DNA of 54,624 bases from Shewanella marina JCM 15074 (GTDB lineage Bacteria > Pseudomonadota > Gammaproteobacteria > Enterobacterales > Shewanellaceae): positions 1 to 54,624 of the forward strand of contig NZ_BALM01000029.1 of assembly GCF_000614975.1 (NCBI RefSeq), given 5' to 3'. This document shows, in pieces, positions 1 to 9,228 of the stretch. Position 1 is the stretch's first letter. The number at the start of each line of letters is the position of its first letter. The position numbers were made by a program, and so were the translations under genes. The notes beneath the pieces were generated by a model, which worked only from the letters and a program-made list of their open reading frames with translations, was not told the DNA's origin and did not search any database.

Positions 1-152
1 TAAAAACAAATGTTAGAAATAAATATCAGCTAATCGATAACATCGAGCTTGCTGAATCGAACTGAGTCAGTGCAGATTTGCTGCGTGTTCTCAATCGATG
101 GAGCCAGTTTACTCTCATCGATAAAAGTAACAATGCGGTGTTTTTGAAAATG

Positions 153-174
153 ATTATTACCATATGGTAATAAT
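153..174. promoter_or_regulatory. Perfect 22-bp palindrome, possible Fur-type operator
   Basis: The left arm ATTATTACCAT is followed directly by its exact reverse complement, so all 22 bases are symmetric. The AT-rich arms resemble iron-responsive Fur boxes, and a haem-related radical SAM gene starts 270 bases downstream. The long distance leaves open that it serves a divergent gene beyond the left edge. The rest of 1-441 is AT-rich, with no gene that I can support. Confidence 0.45.
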
Positions 175-441
175 ATTCGAGTTAATTTGTGATGCTGTTC
201 TCGTTAAAATGATTGGCTTAACCGTGATAGGAGTGTTAGGTGATGCAAAATGTTGATTAATATATTCATATTTTCTAAAGCATGAGCTGCTTAACAAAAT
301 TAGCTATTTAAACCAAAATCATCAGCATAAGTTTTAGCGGCTTCACATTTTGTTCATCTAATAACAGGTAATCTTTAGCGCTTCATGCTAGGTGTAACTA
401 CATCAAGCGTTTCTACTTGTTGGATTGGAATTTAATCGTAT

Positions 442-1778
442 ATGACCTCTTTTAGCTCGACCCTTTTCCGCGATGAAAATCAGCCTTATCAGGCCAATAT
501 TACCGTGCCCAATTGGATGCTTGGTTCTATGGAACGGGTGATGCAACATTATGTGGACAAGAATTTACGGTTAGACACACAGTCGGCTGAAATTATGCCG
601 CCACCAGTAGAAGGTAAGAAGTATATGCTGTATGCGCATATTCCTTTTTGCCATACGCTCTGTTCATACTGTACTTTCCATCGCTTCTTATTTAATGAAG
701 ACAAAGCACGTAGCTACTTTGGTTCATTACGTAAAGAGATGAACATGGTGAAAGCGCTAGGCTATGATTTTGAGTCAATGTACATTGGTGGTGGTACCAC
801 GACTGTGATTGAGTCGGAACTGGCTCGCACCATTGAACATGCGCGTAAGTTATTTCCAAGTATTAAAGAAGTATCGTGCGAATCTGATCCTCGTCATTTA
901 GACACACCAGAATTCCAGCAGTTAAAAGGCTTGGTTGATCGTATGTCGATTGGCGTACAAAGCTTTGATGACGGCATTTTGAAGATGACTGAACGTTTAG
1001 ATAAGTTTGGTTCTGGTCAACAGACTTTTGATAAAATTATGGCAGCAAAAGAGCTGTTTCCTATTATCAACGTTGATCTTATCTTCGGCTTCCGAGGTCA
1101 AACTGAAGAGATTATTCGTCATGATTTAGAGATGGCTTCTAAGCTCGATCCTCGTCAAATTACCACTTATCCTTTGATGATTACTCACCAAACACGTAAG
1201 AGTGTAAAAGGTAAATTGCTGCGCCTCAGGGTGAGATGGCAAACCAATATCGTCAAATCTTAAATGCGTTAAATGGTCAATATAATCAGCTGTCTGCATG
1301 GGCATTTGGTAAAACTAACGACGAAGGATTTGATGAGTATGTTATTGATTATGACGAATACTTAGGTGTTGGCTCAGGCTCTTTTAGTTTCTTAAATGAC
1401 ACTTTGCATGTGAACACATTCTCACTGCGTAAATATCAAGAGCGCATCGCAGCGGGTAAAATGAGTGTTGAACAGCAGAAGTTATATAGCAAGAAAGATG
1501 TGATGCAATATCGTTTCTTATTGGGCATGTTCTCTGGTCGTTTATCGCGTAAGTATTTCCGTGATACTTTTGGTGTAAACCTTGATACTGCACTATTTAA
1601 AGAGATGACTTCAATGAAAGCCATTGGTGCAATTAAGAATAATCCGCTTAATCCTGATGATCTGATTGTGACTGATAACGGTAAGATGATGGGATTATTG
1701 ATGATGAAAGAATTTTATTCAGGCATGGACAACGTCCGTGCTCAATTACGCAAGCCGCTGAAGCCGTGCGATATGTAA
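442..1778 (+). pseudogene. Coproporphyrinogen III oxidase-like radical SAM protein, frame interrupted
   Basis: Member of the HemN/HemW/HutW group of radical SAM enzymes, which act on porphyrins or haem. The cluster-binding CX3CX2C motif is at Cys70, Cys74 and Cys77, and a GGG SAM-binding motif is at about residues 116-118. The first frame runs to 1263 and then departs from the family. The second frame (to 1778) carries the HemN-type C-terminal domain. Restoring one G near 1218, where TTGCT would become TTGGCT, joins them into a protein of about 445 residues with no other change. The break is therefore probably a sequencing error. No strong ribosome binding site precedes ATG 442. A palindrome far upstream hints at iron control. 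Whether the substrate is coproporphyrinogen or imported haem cannot be told from the sequence. Confidence 0.8.
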
Positions 1779-1794
1779 AGTAATCAAGTCATCA

Positions 1795-1826
1795 AAAATA
1801 CCAGCCATTGTGCTGGTATTTTTTTG
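1795..1826 (+). terminator. Rho-independent terminator
   Basis: An 11-bp stem (AAAATACCAGC with GCTGGTATTTT), a 6-base loop and a run of T end the radical SAM gene. Confidence 0.85.
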
Positions 1827-2214
1827 TCTAAATTTTCATTAACAAAAAGTAATTTTAGGCAATAGCCAGTAAAACTATGCAATTAGGTGACATAGTTTAT
1901 GCATGGTCGTTGTTAACATAACTGTAAACTCTAGTCTGTTGATGCTCTCTATCAATCATCAGTTAACAATGCAATCCATTAAAAAAACAGGATTTTTTAG
2001 ACATAGATCACATTAACCTTTTTGTTACAAGTTGTGTGGTTTATAGTAGTTTTTGAGTTATATTTATTTAAGTAAGCTAAATAAATAAGCAGTGGTTAGA
2101 TTGTAAGTTGTTGAATTAAAATATATTAGTAATGTATGCTTTACTTGCGATAACTTGAATTATTTAAAAAATGAACATAACATGCACTTAACAAAGGTAT
2201 CTTAAGGAGCTTGT
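1827..2214. other. AT-rich intergenic region upstream of a small gene
   Basis: There is no gene here. A CRP/FNR-like half site (TAGATCACA) lies near 2004-2012 and could drive the small gene at 2215, but its partner half is poor. I see no other structure. Confidence 0.4.
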
Positions 2215-2391
2215 ATGAACGAACCCATTAAGTTTTCACGATTTTGTCAGATTTATTATTTAGATGAAGTCGAGCAGGAGAGTGTGAGGTTGTATCAGAT
2301 TTATCGTAAACATGCTGGTGTGTTTAATCAGGCGATGAGTGTGCTGATTGCAGATCGCGCTATTGCAAAAGCAAGAGCAGCATGTCACTAG
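2215..2391 (+). CDS. Small hypothetical protein, 58 residues
   Basis: I do not recognise this gene. The frame starts ATG AAC GAA and ends TAG, and a good ribosome binding site AAGGAGC sits 4 bases before the start, which is the main reason to believe it. The protein has no signal peptide or membrane segment. The N-terminal half has several aromatic and acidic residues (IYYLDEVEQE), and the C-terminal part is Ala-rich and probably helical (AIAKARAACH). Its 3' end is 24 bases from the convergent MFS gene. A long AT-rich leader with a CRP-like half site lies upstream. It may be a regulated small protein. Confidence 0.6.
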   Translation: MNEPIKFSRFCQIYYLDEVEQESVRLYQIYRKHAGVFNQAMSVLIADRAIAKARAACH

Positions 2392-2415
2392 GGACATACT
2401 GCCATGGATAGAGGG

Positions 2416-3582
2416 TTAGTGTACTACTGGGGCACTACCACTGCGCGCGGAGCTCGCGCTCTTAATTAGCATATAAATACAGGTCGTAATTAAGCACACA
2501 CCAAGGTAAATTGGTAAACCATTAGCTTGCTTAAATTTGTCAGCGAATAATGGTCCGCATACTGAACCTAAGCTGTAACTCAATAACATCACTTCTGCAA
2601 TTGATACTATTTTTGTACTACTCATGCCATCACATGCTAATGTAATTGCGATTGGGTAAAGTGCAAAAGAACAAGCACCTAACATCAAAAATGACAGAAT
2701 AATTAAGATATTACTCTGACTATTAATTACACCAAATACCGCAGCCGTACCAAATAAACAAAATAGTGCCATTAATAAACTTTTGCTTACTCGAGTTGAT
2801 AAATAGCTGACTAAAGGCTGAATTAACATTGCACCTAAAATAATTGAAGCCATCAAAATACCAGTTTGGCTAGCATTATTAGTCAATTGCTGTAGATAAA
2901 CTGGCATTAATCCATAGATAGGACCAATTAATAAGCCTGAAACAAAGCAGCCCATCATGGCTGGGCGACTTACATATCTTAAATCACGGAATTTGATCTT
3001 TTCATTATGTTGAATGGTTGGTTGACCACTTTTGATTAATAGTGGTGGCAACATCGCCAATACAAGTAAGGCAATAATAAAAATATATGGCATAAAACCG
3101 TCAGTACCGACAGGTCCTACTGCTAATTGACCTAAGGTAATACCACCATAAAGTGATGCCATATATAGACCAAGTCGCTTGGCACGTTGTTTGGCTGTAT
3201 CAGCCATTAATAGCCAAGACTCAACAACAACGAATACGCCTGCAACGGCTATACCTGCAAAAAATCGGGCAATAAGCCAACTATAGGCATTCGGCATTGC
3301 GATCATAACGACAATCGTTAATAACAATGCCATTAAAAAAATAATAAAAGAGATACGATGACCAATTTTAGCCACTACAGGTTCGATACAAGTGGCACCG
3401 ATAAGTAAGCCTAAATAAAATAAACTGGCAATTGCAGGTGCAAGCTCCATCGATAGTCCAAATGATGGCAACGACAAAGGAATCAAGCTCATAAGGTAAC
3501 CTGATGCAAGTGCAAATATTGATAAGCCAGCAACAGGCACTAAAGGGCTGTTGTTTTTAGGGCTAGAGGCGGTCATTTCCAC
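2416..3582 (-). CDS. MFS transporter, YcaD-like
   Basis: A 388-residue inner-membrane transporter of the major facilitator superfamily with about 12 hydrophobic segments. Stretches such as FFAGIAVAGVFVVVESWL and the C-terminal LLSYSLGSVCGP match the E. coli YcaD pattern closely, so it belongs to that branch, whose substrate is unknown. Two starts are possible: GTG at 3582, with GGAGA at good spacing, or ATG at 3576. It stands alone, divergent from the sugar kinase gene. Confidence 0.85.
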   Translation of the reverse strand: MEMTASSPKNNSPLVPVAGLSIFALASGYLMSLIPLSLPSFGLSMELAPAIASLFYLGLLIGATCIEPVVAKIGHRISFIIFLMALLLTIVVMIAMPNAYSWLIARFFAGIAVAGVFVVVESWLLMADTAKQRAKRLGLYMASLYGGITLGQLAVGPVGTDGFMPYIFIIALLVLAMLPPLLIKSGQPTIQHNEKIKFRDLRYVSRPAMMGCFVSGLLIGPIYGLMPVYLQQLTNNASQTGILMASIILGAMLIQPLVSYLSTRVSKSLLMALFCLFGTAAVFGVINSQSNILIILSFLMLGACSFALYPIAITLACDGMSSTKIVSIAEVMLLSYSLGSVCGPLFADKFKQANGLPIYLGVCLITTCIYMLIKSASSARSGSAPVVH

Positions 3583-3942
3583 CGAGTCTCTCCAAGTGAT
3601 AATAAGTATAAATAAAGGAAGTTTTCAGTGTTTAGATATGAATATTTAGCACTGCTTTTTTGCGGACTTTAAGGATAAAAATGCATCGGGTAAAGCGAGT
3701 TCGTTTGACTGTCACGGTAAATAAAATTGACCAAGCAGTGTTTAAGCATTTCTGTTATTTAATTAAATGGTAATTAAATACTAAATCTTTATATTTCAAT
3801 ATTTTAGGTTGTTTATGCTGAATATCGATTTGTAAATATTTGCTGTATTATTACTCGGGTTATTAATCAAAAATCGAAACAAAATATTTTTTATAAAAAA
3901 TATCGTACTATGTTTTAGTTCAAGATTAATTGGTGGGTTGCT
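3583..3942. other. AT-rich divergent intergenic region
   Basis: About 360 bases separate the MFS gene from the PfkB kinase gene. Promoters for both must lie here, but I could not single out convincing -35/-10 pairs or an operator. No small gene is evident. Confidence 0.4.
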
Positions 3943-4785
3943 ATGGCAAATATTATGTTGGTTGCAAATTTAAACTGTGACCGTATTTTACAGCTAGATA
4001 AAATTCTAACCGTGGGTGGTCGTTTTCATTATCAAGATGGCGGACATCGACTTGGTGGTGGTGGTGCCAATACCGGTATTGGATTAGTTTGGGCTGGTCA
4101 CCATGTCAGTTTAGTGACCGAAGTTGGTCAAGATCAAATAGGTGACTGGTTAGTTGCTGAAGCTGGCCAACAAGGATTAGATTGCCGCCGCGTCTGCCGC
4201 CGTCAAGGGGCAACTTGTGAGATGTTATTGGTGATGACGCCTGATGGTGAGCGGACCATTATTAGGCCGCCTCGACCTAAATTTGAATTACCAGCACCAC
4301 CAGATTGGCATAAATGGCAGGCGTTATATATTAATTCATCCGCTGAGGGGGCCGTAAGCTGGGCAAATTGCGCGTTAGAGCAGACCTTGGTATTGGCACA
4401 ATTAGCTAAAGATGAGCGTCCTAGACCTTGTCATGTCTTAATTGCATCAGCCAGTGATATGCACGGCCGAAGTCAATTAAGTCATTGGGATTATGGTGTC
4501 AGTATCGCAGGAGAGCAGCTGCGCTATTTTATTGTCACTGACGGTGAGCATGGCGCAGATGTTTATGATGGCCAACAATGCCAACATGTTGATGCCATTT
4601 GCGCCAATTTAATCGATGCAACGGGTGCGGGTGATGCTTATGCTGCTGGCGTGATTAATGGTTTAGTTGCTGGTGATGACATTATGGCTGCGATGCAGCA
4701 AGGTGCTCAGTGGGCCGCTTTCGCCGTAGCGAGTGCGAGTTCTATTCCAAGCGAGCAACTTGCTGATTATTTGGAAAGTCGTTAA
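3943..4785 (+). CDS. PfkB-family carbohydrate kinase
   Basis: A 280-residue cytoplasmic kinase of the ribokinase/PfkB family, which phosphorylates a sugar or nucleoside using ATP. The N-terminal glycine-rich substrate region (HRLGGGGANTGIG) is at about residues 37-49. The C-terminal signature DATGAGDAYAAG carries the catalytic aspartate at about residue 231. The length is slightly short but normal for the family. The gene stands alone and ends within the 3' end of the convergent pilin gene, overlapping it by 4 bases. No sugar transporter or catabolic gene is adjacent except the uncharacterised MFS protein, so the substrate cannot be assigned. Confidence 0.85.
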   Translation: MANIMLVANLNCDRILQLDKILTVGGRFHYQDGGHRLGGGGANTGIGLVWAGHHVSLVTEVGQDQIGDWLVAEAGQQGLDCRRVCRRQGATCEMLLVMTPDGERTIIRPPRPKFELPAPPDWHKWQALYINSSAEGAVSWANCALEQTLVLAQLAKDERPRPCHVLIASASDMHGRSQLSHWDYGVSIAGEQLRYFIVTDGEHGADVYDGQQCQHVDAICANLIDATGAGDAYAAGVINGLVAGDDIMAAMQQGAQWAAFAVASASSIPSEQLADYLESR

Positions 4786-5513
4786 CAACCTGAGGTCTGT
4801 GCAATAATCTCGGGCTGGGTTAACCCAAATGGATTAACGTGGATGTTTGGGTTATCAGGAGTGGGTTGAACTTGATGATGATCTGGAATTGGAGTTGGAG
4901 CCTGACACATCGGAATATAGGGCGTTAGACCAATAGCACCAATAACATCACAAAATAGATGAATAGCTTGTTTTTTTAACCAATCGGGTAACCATGGTTC
5001 GTCTGTTGTGGTTGCTAATATTTGCGGTTGTTGGTTATCACCAATCCAGTTATACATAACAAAACATTGTGTTTTTAAGGCTTGTTCAACATATTTATCT
5101 GACTTACCGTTATTTACACCATCAATCTCTTTATAGGTGAATACTGAAATGTGGCCAAGTAGATAGCTGCCAGTATAACTGTGCCAAGAGTTGGGTTGTT
5201 GCAGCGCTTGCACAATGCCAGTCGTGCCAGCAATGGGGTAGCCATAGGCCAATTGAATATTGTGCGTATTGCTATAAGCTTGATTGGCGGTATTTTCAAT
5301 GACGGCTTGATCGTAAATTGTTTGTGTTACTTGTTTTATGCTGCCTGCCAGTGCGTTGATATCAGCAGAAATAGCATTATCAGGTAAATCAATAAAATGG
5401 GCAGCTGCGGTAACGGCTAAAATACCTAAAATGGCAATGACTGCCACTAATTCAATTAAGGTGAATCCATGCTGTTTATGTTTGGGGTCATCATCACTAC
5501 TATTGGTTTTCAT
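4782..5513 (-). CDS. Type IV pilin-like prepilin, large, second of a tandem pair
   Basis: The leader is hydrophilic and positively charged (KHKQHG). It is followed by FTLIELVAVIAILGILAV, the type III signal cleaved after Gly16, with Glu21 as the conserved mature Glu5. A long hydrophobic helix follows. The 243-residue length is well above that of a typical pilin. The middle (NALAGSIKQVTQT) resembles MSHA-type pilins. A conserved cysteine sits in LKTQCFVMYN, the C-terminal quarter is rich in Pro, Gln and Asn, and the chain ends SGC. It is a divergent paralogue of the gene at 5621-6337, which precedes it in the same direction. No pilus assembly genes are adjacent. Confidence 0.8.
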   Translation of the reverse strand: MKTNSSDDDPKHKQHGFTLIELVAVIAILGILAVTAAAHFIDLPDNAISADINALAGSIKQVTQTIYDQAVIENTANQAYSNTHNIQLAYGYPIAGTTGIVQALQQPNSWHSYTGSYLLGHISVFTYKEIDGVNNGKSDKYVEQALKTQCFVMYNWIGDNQQPQILATTTDEPWLPDWLKKQAIHLFCDVIGAIGLTPYIPMCQAPTPIPDHHQVQPTPDNPNIHVNPFGLTQPEIIAQTSGC

Positions 5514-5620
5514 GGGTTTTATGCCTAAGACTTTTTATCATCGTTATGCATTAGATGTGAGAATACCAATAGAATTACGGACTATGAATCGCTTTTAATT
5601 CAAACAGCATTAATTGTTCA

Positions 5621-6337
5621 TTAACAGCCGCTATTGTCGAAAGTGATCATTTTGGTCAGTGTCGGAATGGTTGGATCATCATCTGGGTTGCCACCAGAGC
5701 CAGCATCTGGGGTTGGCGGAGGTGTAGGCGTTTGGCAAAAACCGATATATTGATCGATACCCATATAAGATAACGCTTTGCATGCAAGCCTTTTGGCACC
5801 ATTCCAAAAGCCATCGAGTTGTTGTGGTTGCCAGTAAGCTGGCTGCTGTTGATTTAACGTTTGTTGTTGGCTAATTTGTGGTGGGTTATAGACAACAAAA
5901 CATTTTGTTTTTAATGCGGCCTTAAAGTCGTCCCATGATTCACTGGTACTGTGTTGACCCTCTTTAGTTTGGGTAAATACGGCTGCAGATGAACCTAAGA
6001 TGGTATAAGCATAAAAATTCCAATCACTAGGGTCTGCTAATGATTGATAGATACCGGCTTTATCGGCTGTTGGGTAGCCATGATTGAGCTTTACTCCATC
6101 AATGATGGCAGCAATGTCGCTTGTTTGATTTTCTATTTCCGCTTTATTGTGCAACATACTAATACTGGATCGTAAGCTACCCGCTAAAGCATGTATATCT
6201 GCAGATTTGGCTTCAGAGCCTAAATTAATAAAGCGTGGTAATGCGATTATCGCAAGGATCCCTAAAATAATAATCACAGTCACTAACTCAACTAAGGTAA
6301 AACCACTTAATCGGTTGGTATAGGTCTGATTATTCAT
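5621..6337 (-). CDS. Type IV pilin-like prepilin, large, first of a tandem pair
   Basis: A 238-residue prepilin with leader ending Gly12, then FTLVELVTVIIILGILAIIA and the conserved Glu17. The region after the helix (SADIHALAGSLRSS) is typical of MSHA pilins of Vibrio and Shewanella. A cysteine lies in LKTKCFVVYN. A long Gln-rich segment, then a Pro/Gly/Asp-rich stretch, leads to a terminal NSGC. The spacing of cysteines and the ending match the downstream paralogue. Such proteins could be minor or tip pilins. The assembly machinery must lie elsewhere in the genome. Confidence 0.8.
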   Translation of the reverse strand: MNNQTYTNRLSGFTLVELVTVIIILGILAIIALPRFINLGSEAKSADIHALAGSLRSSISMLHNKAEIENQTSDIAAIIDGVKLNHGYPTADKAGIYQSLADPSDWNFYAYTILGSSAAVFTQTKEGQHSTSESWDDFKAALKTKCFVVYNPPQISQQQTLNQQQPAYWQPQQLDGFWNGAKRLACKALSYMGIDQYIGFCQTPTPPPTPDAGSGGNPDDDPTIPTLTKMITFDNSGC

Positions 6338-6428
6338 TTGCGATCCTAAATCTGAAAAGAGTATAGAGATTATATTAGCATCAGTTTATGGTGTAAGGCC
6401 TGATTGTTGCGAATAGGAGGAAATTGTC

Positions 6429-7124
6429 ATGCTACCTAAAGAGGTTAAATTAATCGGTTTATATCGTGGTGATGCTTATCAGCCCTTAGCAAATAGCAAT
6501 ATTGTGTCTGGGATTGCTGGTAAATTACAGCAACAAAATTTGCAGGTGAATCATGATAGCGTGGTTGCTGATTGGCAAGTTGATCGTAAGCATCATGGTG
6601 GTGTTGACCGGGTATTACACCATTTTCCTGTTGAACATTATGCTTACTATCAGCAGCGTTTTAATCTCAATCATCTGAACGCGCCCATGATGGGCGAGAA
6701 TATCAGCTCCACAGGTCTATTAGAGCAAGATATTAACATTGGCGATATCATTGCGCTCGGCTCGACATTACTGCAAGTGACTCAGCCTCGTTCGCCCTGT
6801 TTCAAGCTAAATTTACAGTTTAATCAAATAGAATTCGCGCGCACGATGCAAGATAGTCGACGTTGTGGTTGGTTTTATCGAGTACTAACGTCTGGAGAGA
6901 TTAAAGCAACTGACCAATTTAAGTTGATTGAACGAGTGAGTGATATCAGCGTAGCAGAGGCGATGGCACTCTACTTTAGAGAGTCATTTGATTTAAATGC
7001 TTATCAACGTTTATTAGGCTGTGAAACCCTCGCGCAAAGCTGGCAACGTAGTATTCAAAGTCGAATTAATCAACAGAGGATTGAAGCGTGGGATATGCGT
7101 CTGTATGGGCCCGCAACACAATAA
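6429..7124 (+). CDS. MOSC domain-containing protein, YiiM-like
   Basis: A 231-residue cytoplasmic protein of the MOSC family, related to E. coli YiiM, which detoxifies N-hydroxylated base analogues using molybdenum cofactor. Family hallmarks are HHGGVDRVLHHFP near residue 54, GENISSTGL, and the cofactor-binding cysteine in QPRSPCFKLN. A C-terminal helical region follows, as in YiiM. A strong AGGAGG ribosome binding site lies 8 bases before ATG. The gene is close to the molybdenum cofactor cluster, which is suggestive but not an operon. Confidence 0.85.
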   Translation: MLPKEVKLIGLYRGDAYQPLANSNIVSGIAGKLQQQNLQVNHDSVVADWQVDRKHHGGVDRVLHHFPVEHYAYYQQRFNLNHLNAPMMGENISSTGLLEQDINIGDIIALGSTLLQVTQPRSPCFKLNLQFNQIEFARTMQDSRRCGWFYRVLTSGEIKATDQFKLIERVSDISVAEAMALYFRESFDLNAYQRLLGCETLAQSWQRSIQSRINQQRIEAWDMRLYGPATQ

Positions 7125-7147
7125 AAATGGCACCTAATGTGCCATTT
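7125..7147. terminator. Bidirectional terminator hairpin
   Basis: AAATGGCAC and GTGCCATTT form a perfect 9-bp stem with a 5-base loop. It lies between the convergent MOSC and ETF-QO genes. Confidence 0.75.
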
Positions 7148-7160
7148 AAAATTAAGTTTA

Positions 7161-8813
7161 TTACATATTAGAGTAATTGGGGCCACTGCCACCTTCAGGT
7201 GTCACCCAAGTGATATTTTGACTTGGATCTTTAATATCGCAGGTTTTGCAATGGATGCAGTTTTGCGCATTAATGACGAGTTGCGCTTGGCCTTTATCAT
7301 TACGGGTAATCTCATAAACACCAGCCGGACAATAACGCTGTGCAGGTTCTGCGAACTGGATTAAATTGACACTAATTGGTATCTCAATGTCTTTGAGTTG
7401 TAAGTGGCACGGTTGGTCTTCTTCATGGTAAAGATTAGCTAAATAAACTGAAGAGAGACGGTCAAACGTCAATTTACCATCTGGTTTAGGGTAATCAATT
7501 TCGGCATAGCTTTTAGCTTGGCCAAGCAGACTGTAATCATGATGGTTATCACGTAGTGTTAATGGTATTTTGCCATTAAACCAATTTTGATCGATATAGT
7601 TGAAGGTGCCGCCAAGCAAACTTCCGTATTTATGGATAGCAGGCCCAAAATTACGAGATGATTGCAACTCTTCAAATAACCAGCTTTGCTCAAACTCTGT
7701 TTGATAACAGCTGAGATCTTTACCGCTTTCAACCCCTGCCATTAATGCTTTAGCGACTACTTCAGCTGCAATCATACCTGACTTCATCGCCGTGTGGGAG
7801 CCTTTGATTTTTGCAAAATTTAAAGTGCCAGCGTCGCAACCAATTAATAACCCACCAGGGAAACTCATTTTAGGTAAAGAGTTAAGTCCGCCCTTGCTGA
7901 TTGAACGAGCGCCATAACTAATACGTTCGCCATTTTGTAGATATTGCTTAATTAATGGATGAGTTTTATAGCGTTGAAATTCTTCAAATGGACTTAAATA
8001 GGGATTTTTATAGTTAAGATCGACAATTAATCCCACGGCTACTTGGTTATCTGCAATATGGTATAAAAAGCCACCGCCTGTGGTATCCGAGGTGAGCGGC
8101 CAGCCTGCAGTATGAACTACTTTACCTAAATGATGCTGCTCGGCTGGAATCGACCAAATTTCTTTAAAGCCAATGGCATAGTGCTGCGGAGAGGTGCCAT
8201 TGTCGAGTTGATATTTTTCAATTAACAGTTTACCTAAATGACCGCGACTGCCTTCAGCAAACAAGGTGTATTTTGCCAATAGGTCCATACCTGGCATAAA
8301 ACTGTCTTTAGCTTCACCTTGCGCATTCAAGCCCATATCACCAATAGCGATACCTTTAACGGAATTATCATCGTTATAAAGAATACTGCTGGCAGCAAAC
8401 CCCGGAAATATCTCAACACCTAACTGTTCTGCTTGCTGGCCTAACCAACGGCATAGGTGGCCTAAGCTAATAATGTAGTTACCCTCATTATGCATCGGTT
8501 TTGGAATGAGATTATGTGGTAATGGTCGGCCATTTTCAGCTGAGCTGAGCCATAGTACATCATCATGATCGACAGCGGTTTCGATGGGGGCATTTAATTC
8601 GCGCCATTGAGGAAATAACTCATCAAGCGCCTTGGTTTCAAAAACCGCCCCGGACACTATATGGGCTCCGACTTCAGCGCCTTTTTCAACCACACAAACA
8701 TTAATTTCTTGTTCTGTCGCTTGTGCAATTTGTTTGAGTTTACAGGCACTGGCTAAGCCAGCAGGGCCGGCGCCAACGATAATGACATCAAATTCCATTG
8801 ATTCCCGTTCCAT
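7161..8813 (-). CDS. Electron transfer flavoprotein-ubiquinone oxidoreductase
   Basis: A 550-residue membrane-associated flavo-iron-sulfur enzyme that passes electrons from ETF to the quinone pool, linking fatty acid and amino acid oxidation to respiration. The N-terminal dinucleotide-binding motif VGAGPAGLASA binds FAD. The C-terminal ferredoxin-like part carries the 4Fe-4S cysteines (CPAGVYE, then CIHCKTCDIKDP) and ends GGSGPNYSNM, as in the family. The start at 8813 has AAGGA 8 bases upstream; an ATG at 8798 is an alternative. The length and both domains are complete. It stands alone, and no etfAB is visible. Confidence 0.93.
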   Translation of the reverse strand: MERESMEFDVIIVGAGPAGLASACKLKQIAQATEQEINVCVVEKGAEVGAHIVSGAVFETKALDELFPQWRELNAPIETAVDHDDVLWLSSAENGRPLPHNLIPKPMHNEGNYIISLGHLCRWLGQQAEQLGVEIFPGFAASSILYNDDNSVKGIAIGDMGLNAQGEAKDSFMPGMDLLAKYTLFAEGSRGHLGKLLIEKYQLDNGTSPQHYAIGFKEIWSIPAEQHHLGKVVHTAGWPLTSDTTGGGFLYHIADNQVAVGLIVDLNYKNPYLSPFEEFQRYKTHPLIKQYLQNGERISYGARSISKGGLNSLPKMSFPGGLLIGCDAGTLNFAKIKGSHTAMKSGMIAAEVVAKALMAGVESGKDLSCYQTEFEQSWLFEELQSSRNFGPAIHKYGSLLGGTFNYIDQNWFNGKIPLTLRDNHHDYSLLGQAKSYAEIDYPKPDGKLTFDRLSSVYLANLYHEEDQPCHLQLKDIEIPISVNLIQFAEPAQRYCPAGVYEITRNDKGQAQLVINAQNCIHCKTCDIKDPSQNITWVTPEGGSGPNYSNM

Positions 8814-9012
8814 TTATTATTTCCTTGTTCACTCTTTATATCGGCGTAATATAGCAAAAAATGTATTAGTGTTGCGGCCTTAACCGTTGTGAATGCAACG
8901 TTTTTTAGGTGGATGTTTTGTTGATGTTAATACCTTACCTTAAAATGATTAATAACCCTACAGCTAGTTTGTTTGTTGAACAGCATCCCTGTGCCAATGT
9001 GGATGACTTATC

Positions 9013-9028
9013 AGTGATCTAGATCACA
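9013..9028. promoter_or_regulatory. CRP (or FNR-like) binding site
   Basis: AGTGATCTAGATCACA is an almost perfect match to the CRP consensus TGTGA-N6-TCACA, and the inner 14 bases are exactly palindromic. Its centre lies about 92 bases before the presumed start of the moaA leader transcript, a helical phase that fits activation. It implies carbon or respiratory control of cofactor synthesis. Confidence 0.7.
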
Positions 9029-9100
9029 AAATACTGGTGTTTATGAGGTTTTTGTTCAAATTATGAATCTCTAAGGTAGGGGGATAGTTGTTTTTATGAC

Positions 9101-9106
9101 TATAAT
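9101..9106 (+). promoter_or_regulatory. Probable -10 element of moaA
   Basis: TATAAT matches the consensus exactly. The -35 region is poor, which fits a promoter that depends on an activator. Transcription would begin near 9112, just at the first riboswitch hairpin. Confidence 0.45.
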
Positions 9107-9111
9107 TAGAT

Positions 9112-9228
9112 CTCGACGGTTCTCCGAGCTTTTTGTCCTACGTTACAAAATATGGATGTTAAGCCGTGGCAATAGTGCCACCGGGGTGAGAAAAGAAATG
9201 CTCTCACCTCCCTTTACTTGGAAAGGTG
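9112..9228 (+). ncRNA. Molybdenum cofactor (Moco) riboswitch
   Basis: The leader closely matches the E. coli moaA leader as I recall it. The conserved blocks are AAGCCGTGGCAATAGTGCCACC, a GGTGAG/CTCACC stem around AAAGAAATG, then TCCC and GGAAAGGTG just before the start codon. The GGAAAGGTG block contains the ribosome binding site and can pair with the CACCTCC segment, so ligand binding would control translation. A short 5' hairpin, CTCG with CGAG, opens the element. The boundaries are approximate. Confidence 0.85.

Noticed and set aside
442..1778. Programmed frameshifting as explanation of the interrupted genes
   Set aside because: The breaks have no shared slippery heptamer or downstream structure, occur in unrelated housekeeping genes, and all need the same kind of homopolymer repair. 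Sequencing error is simpler.
8885..8906. Short hairpin CGTTG/CAACG followed by six T, resembling a terminator
   Set aside because: Only a 5-bp stem, on the plus strand, with no plus-strand gene before it. Probably chance.
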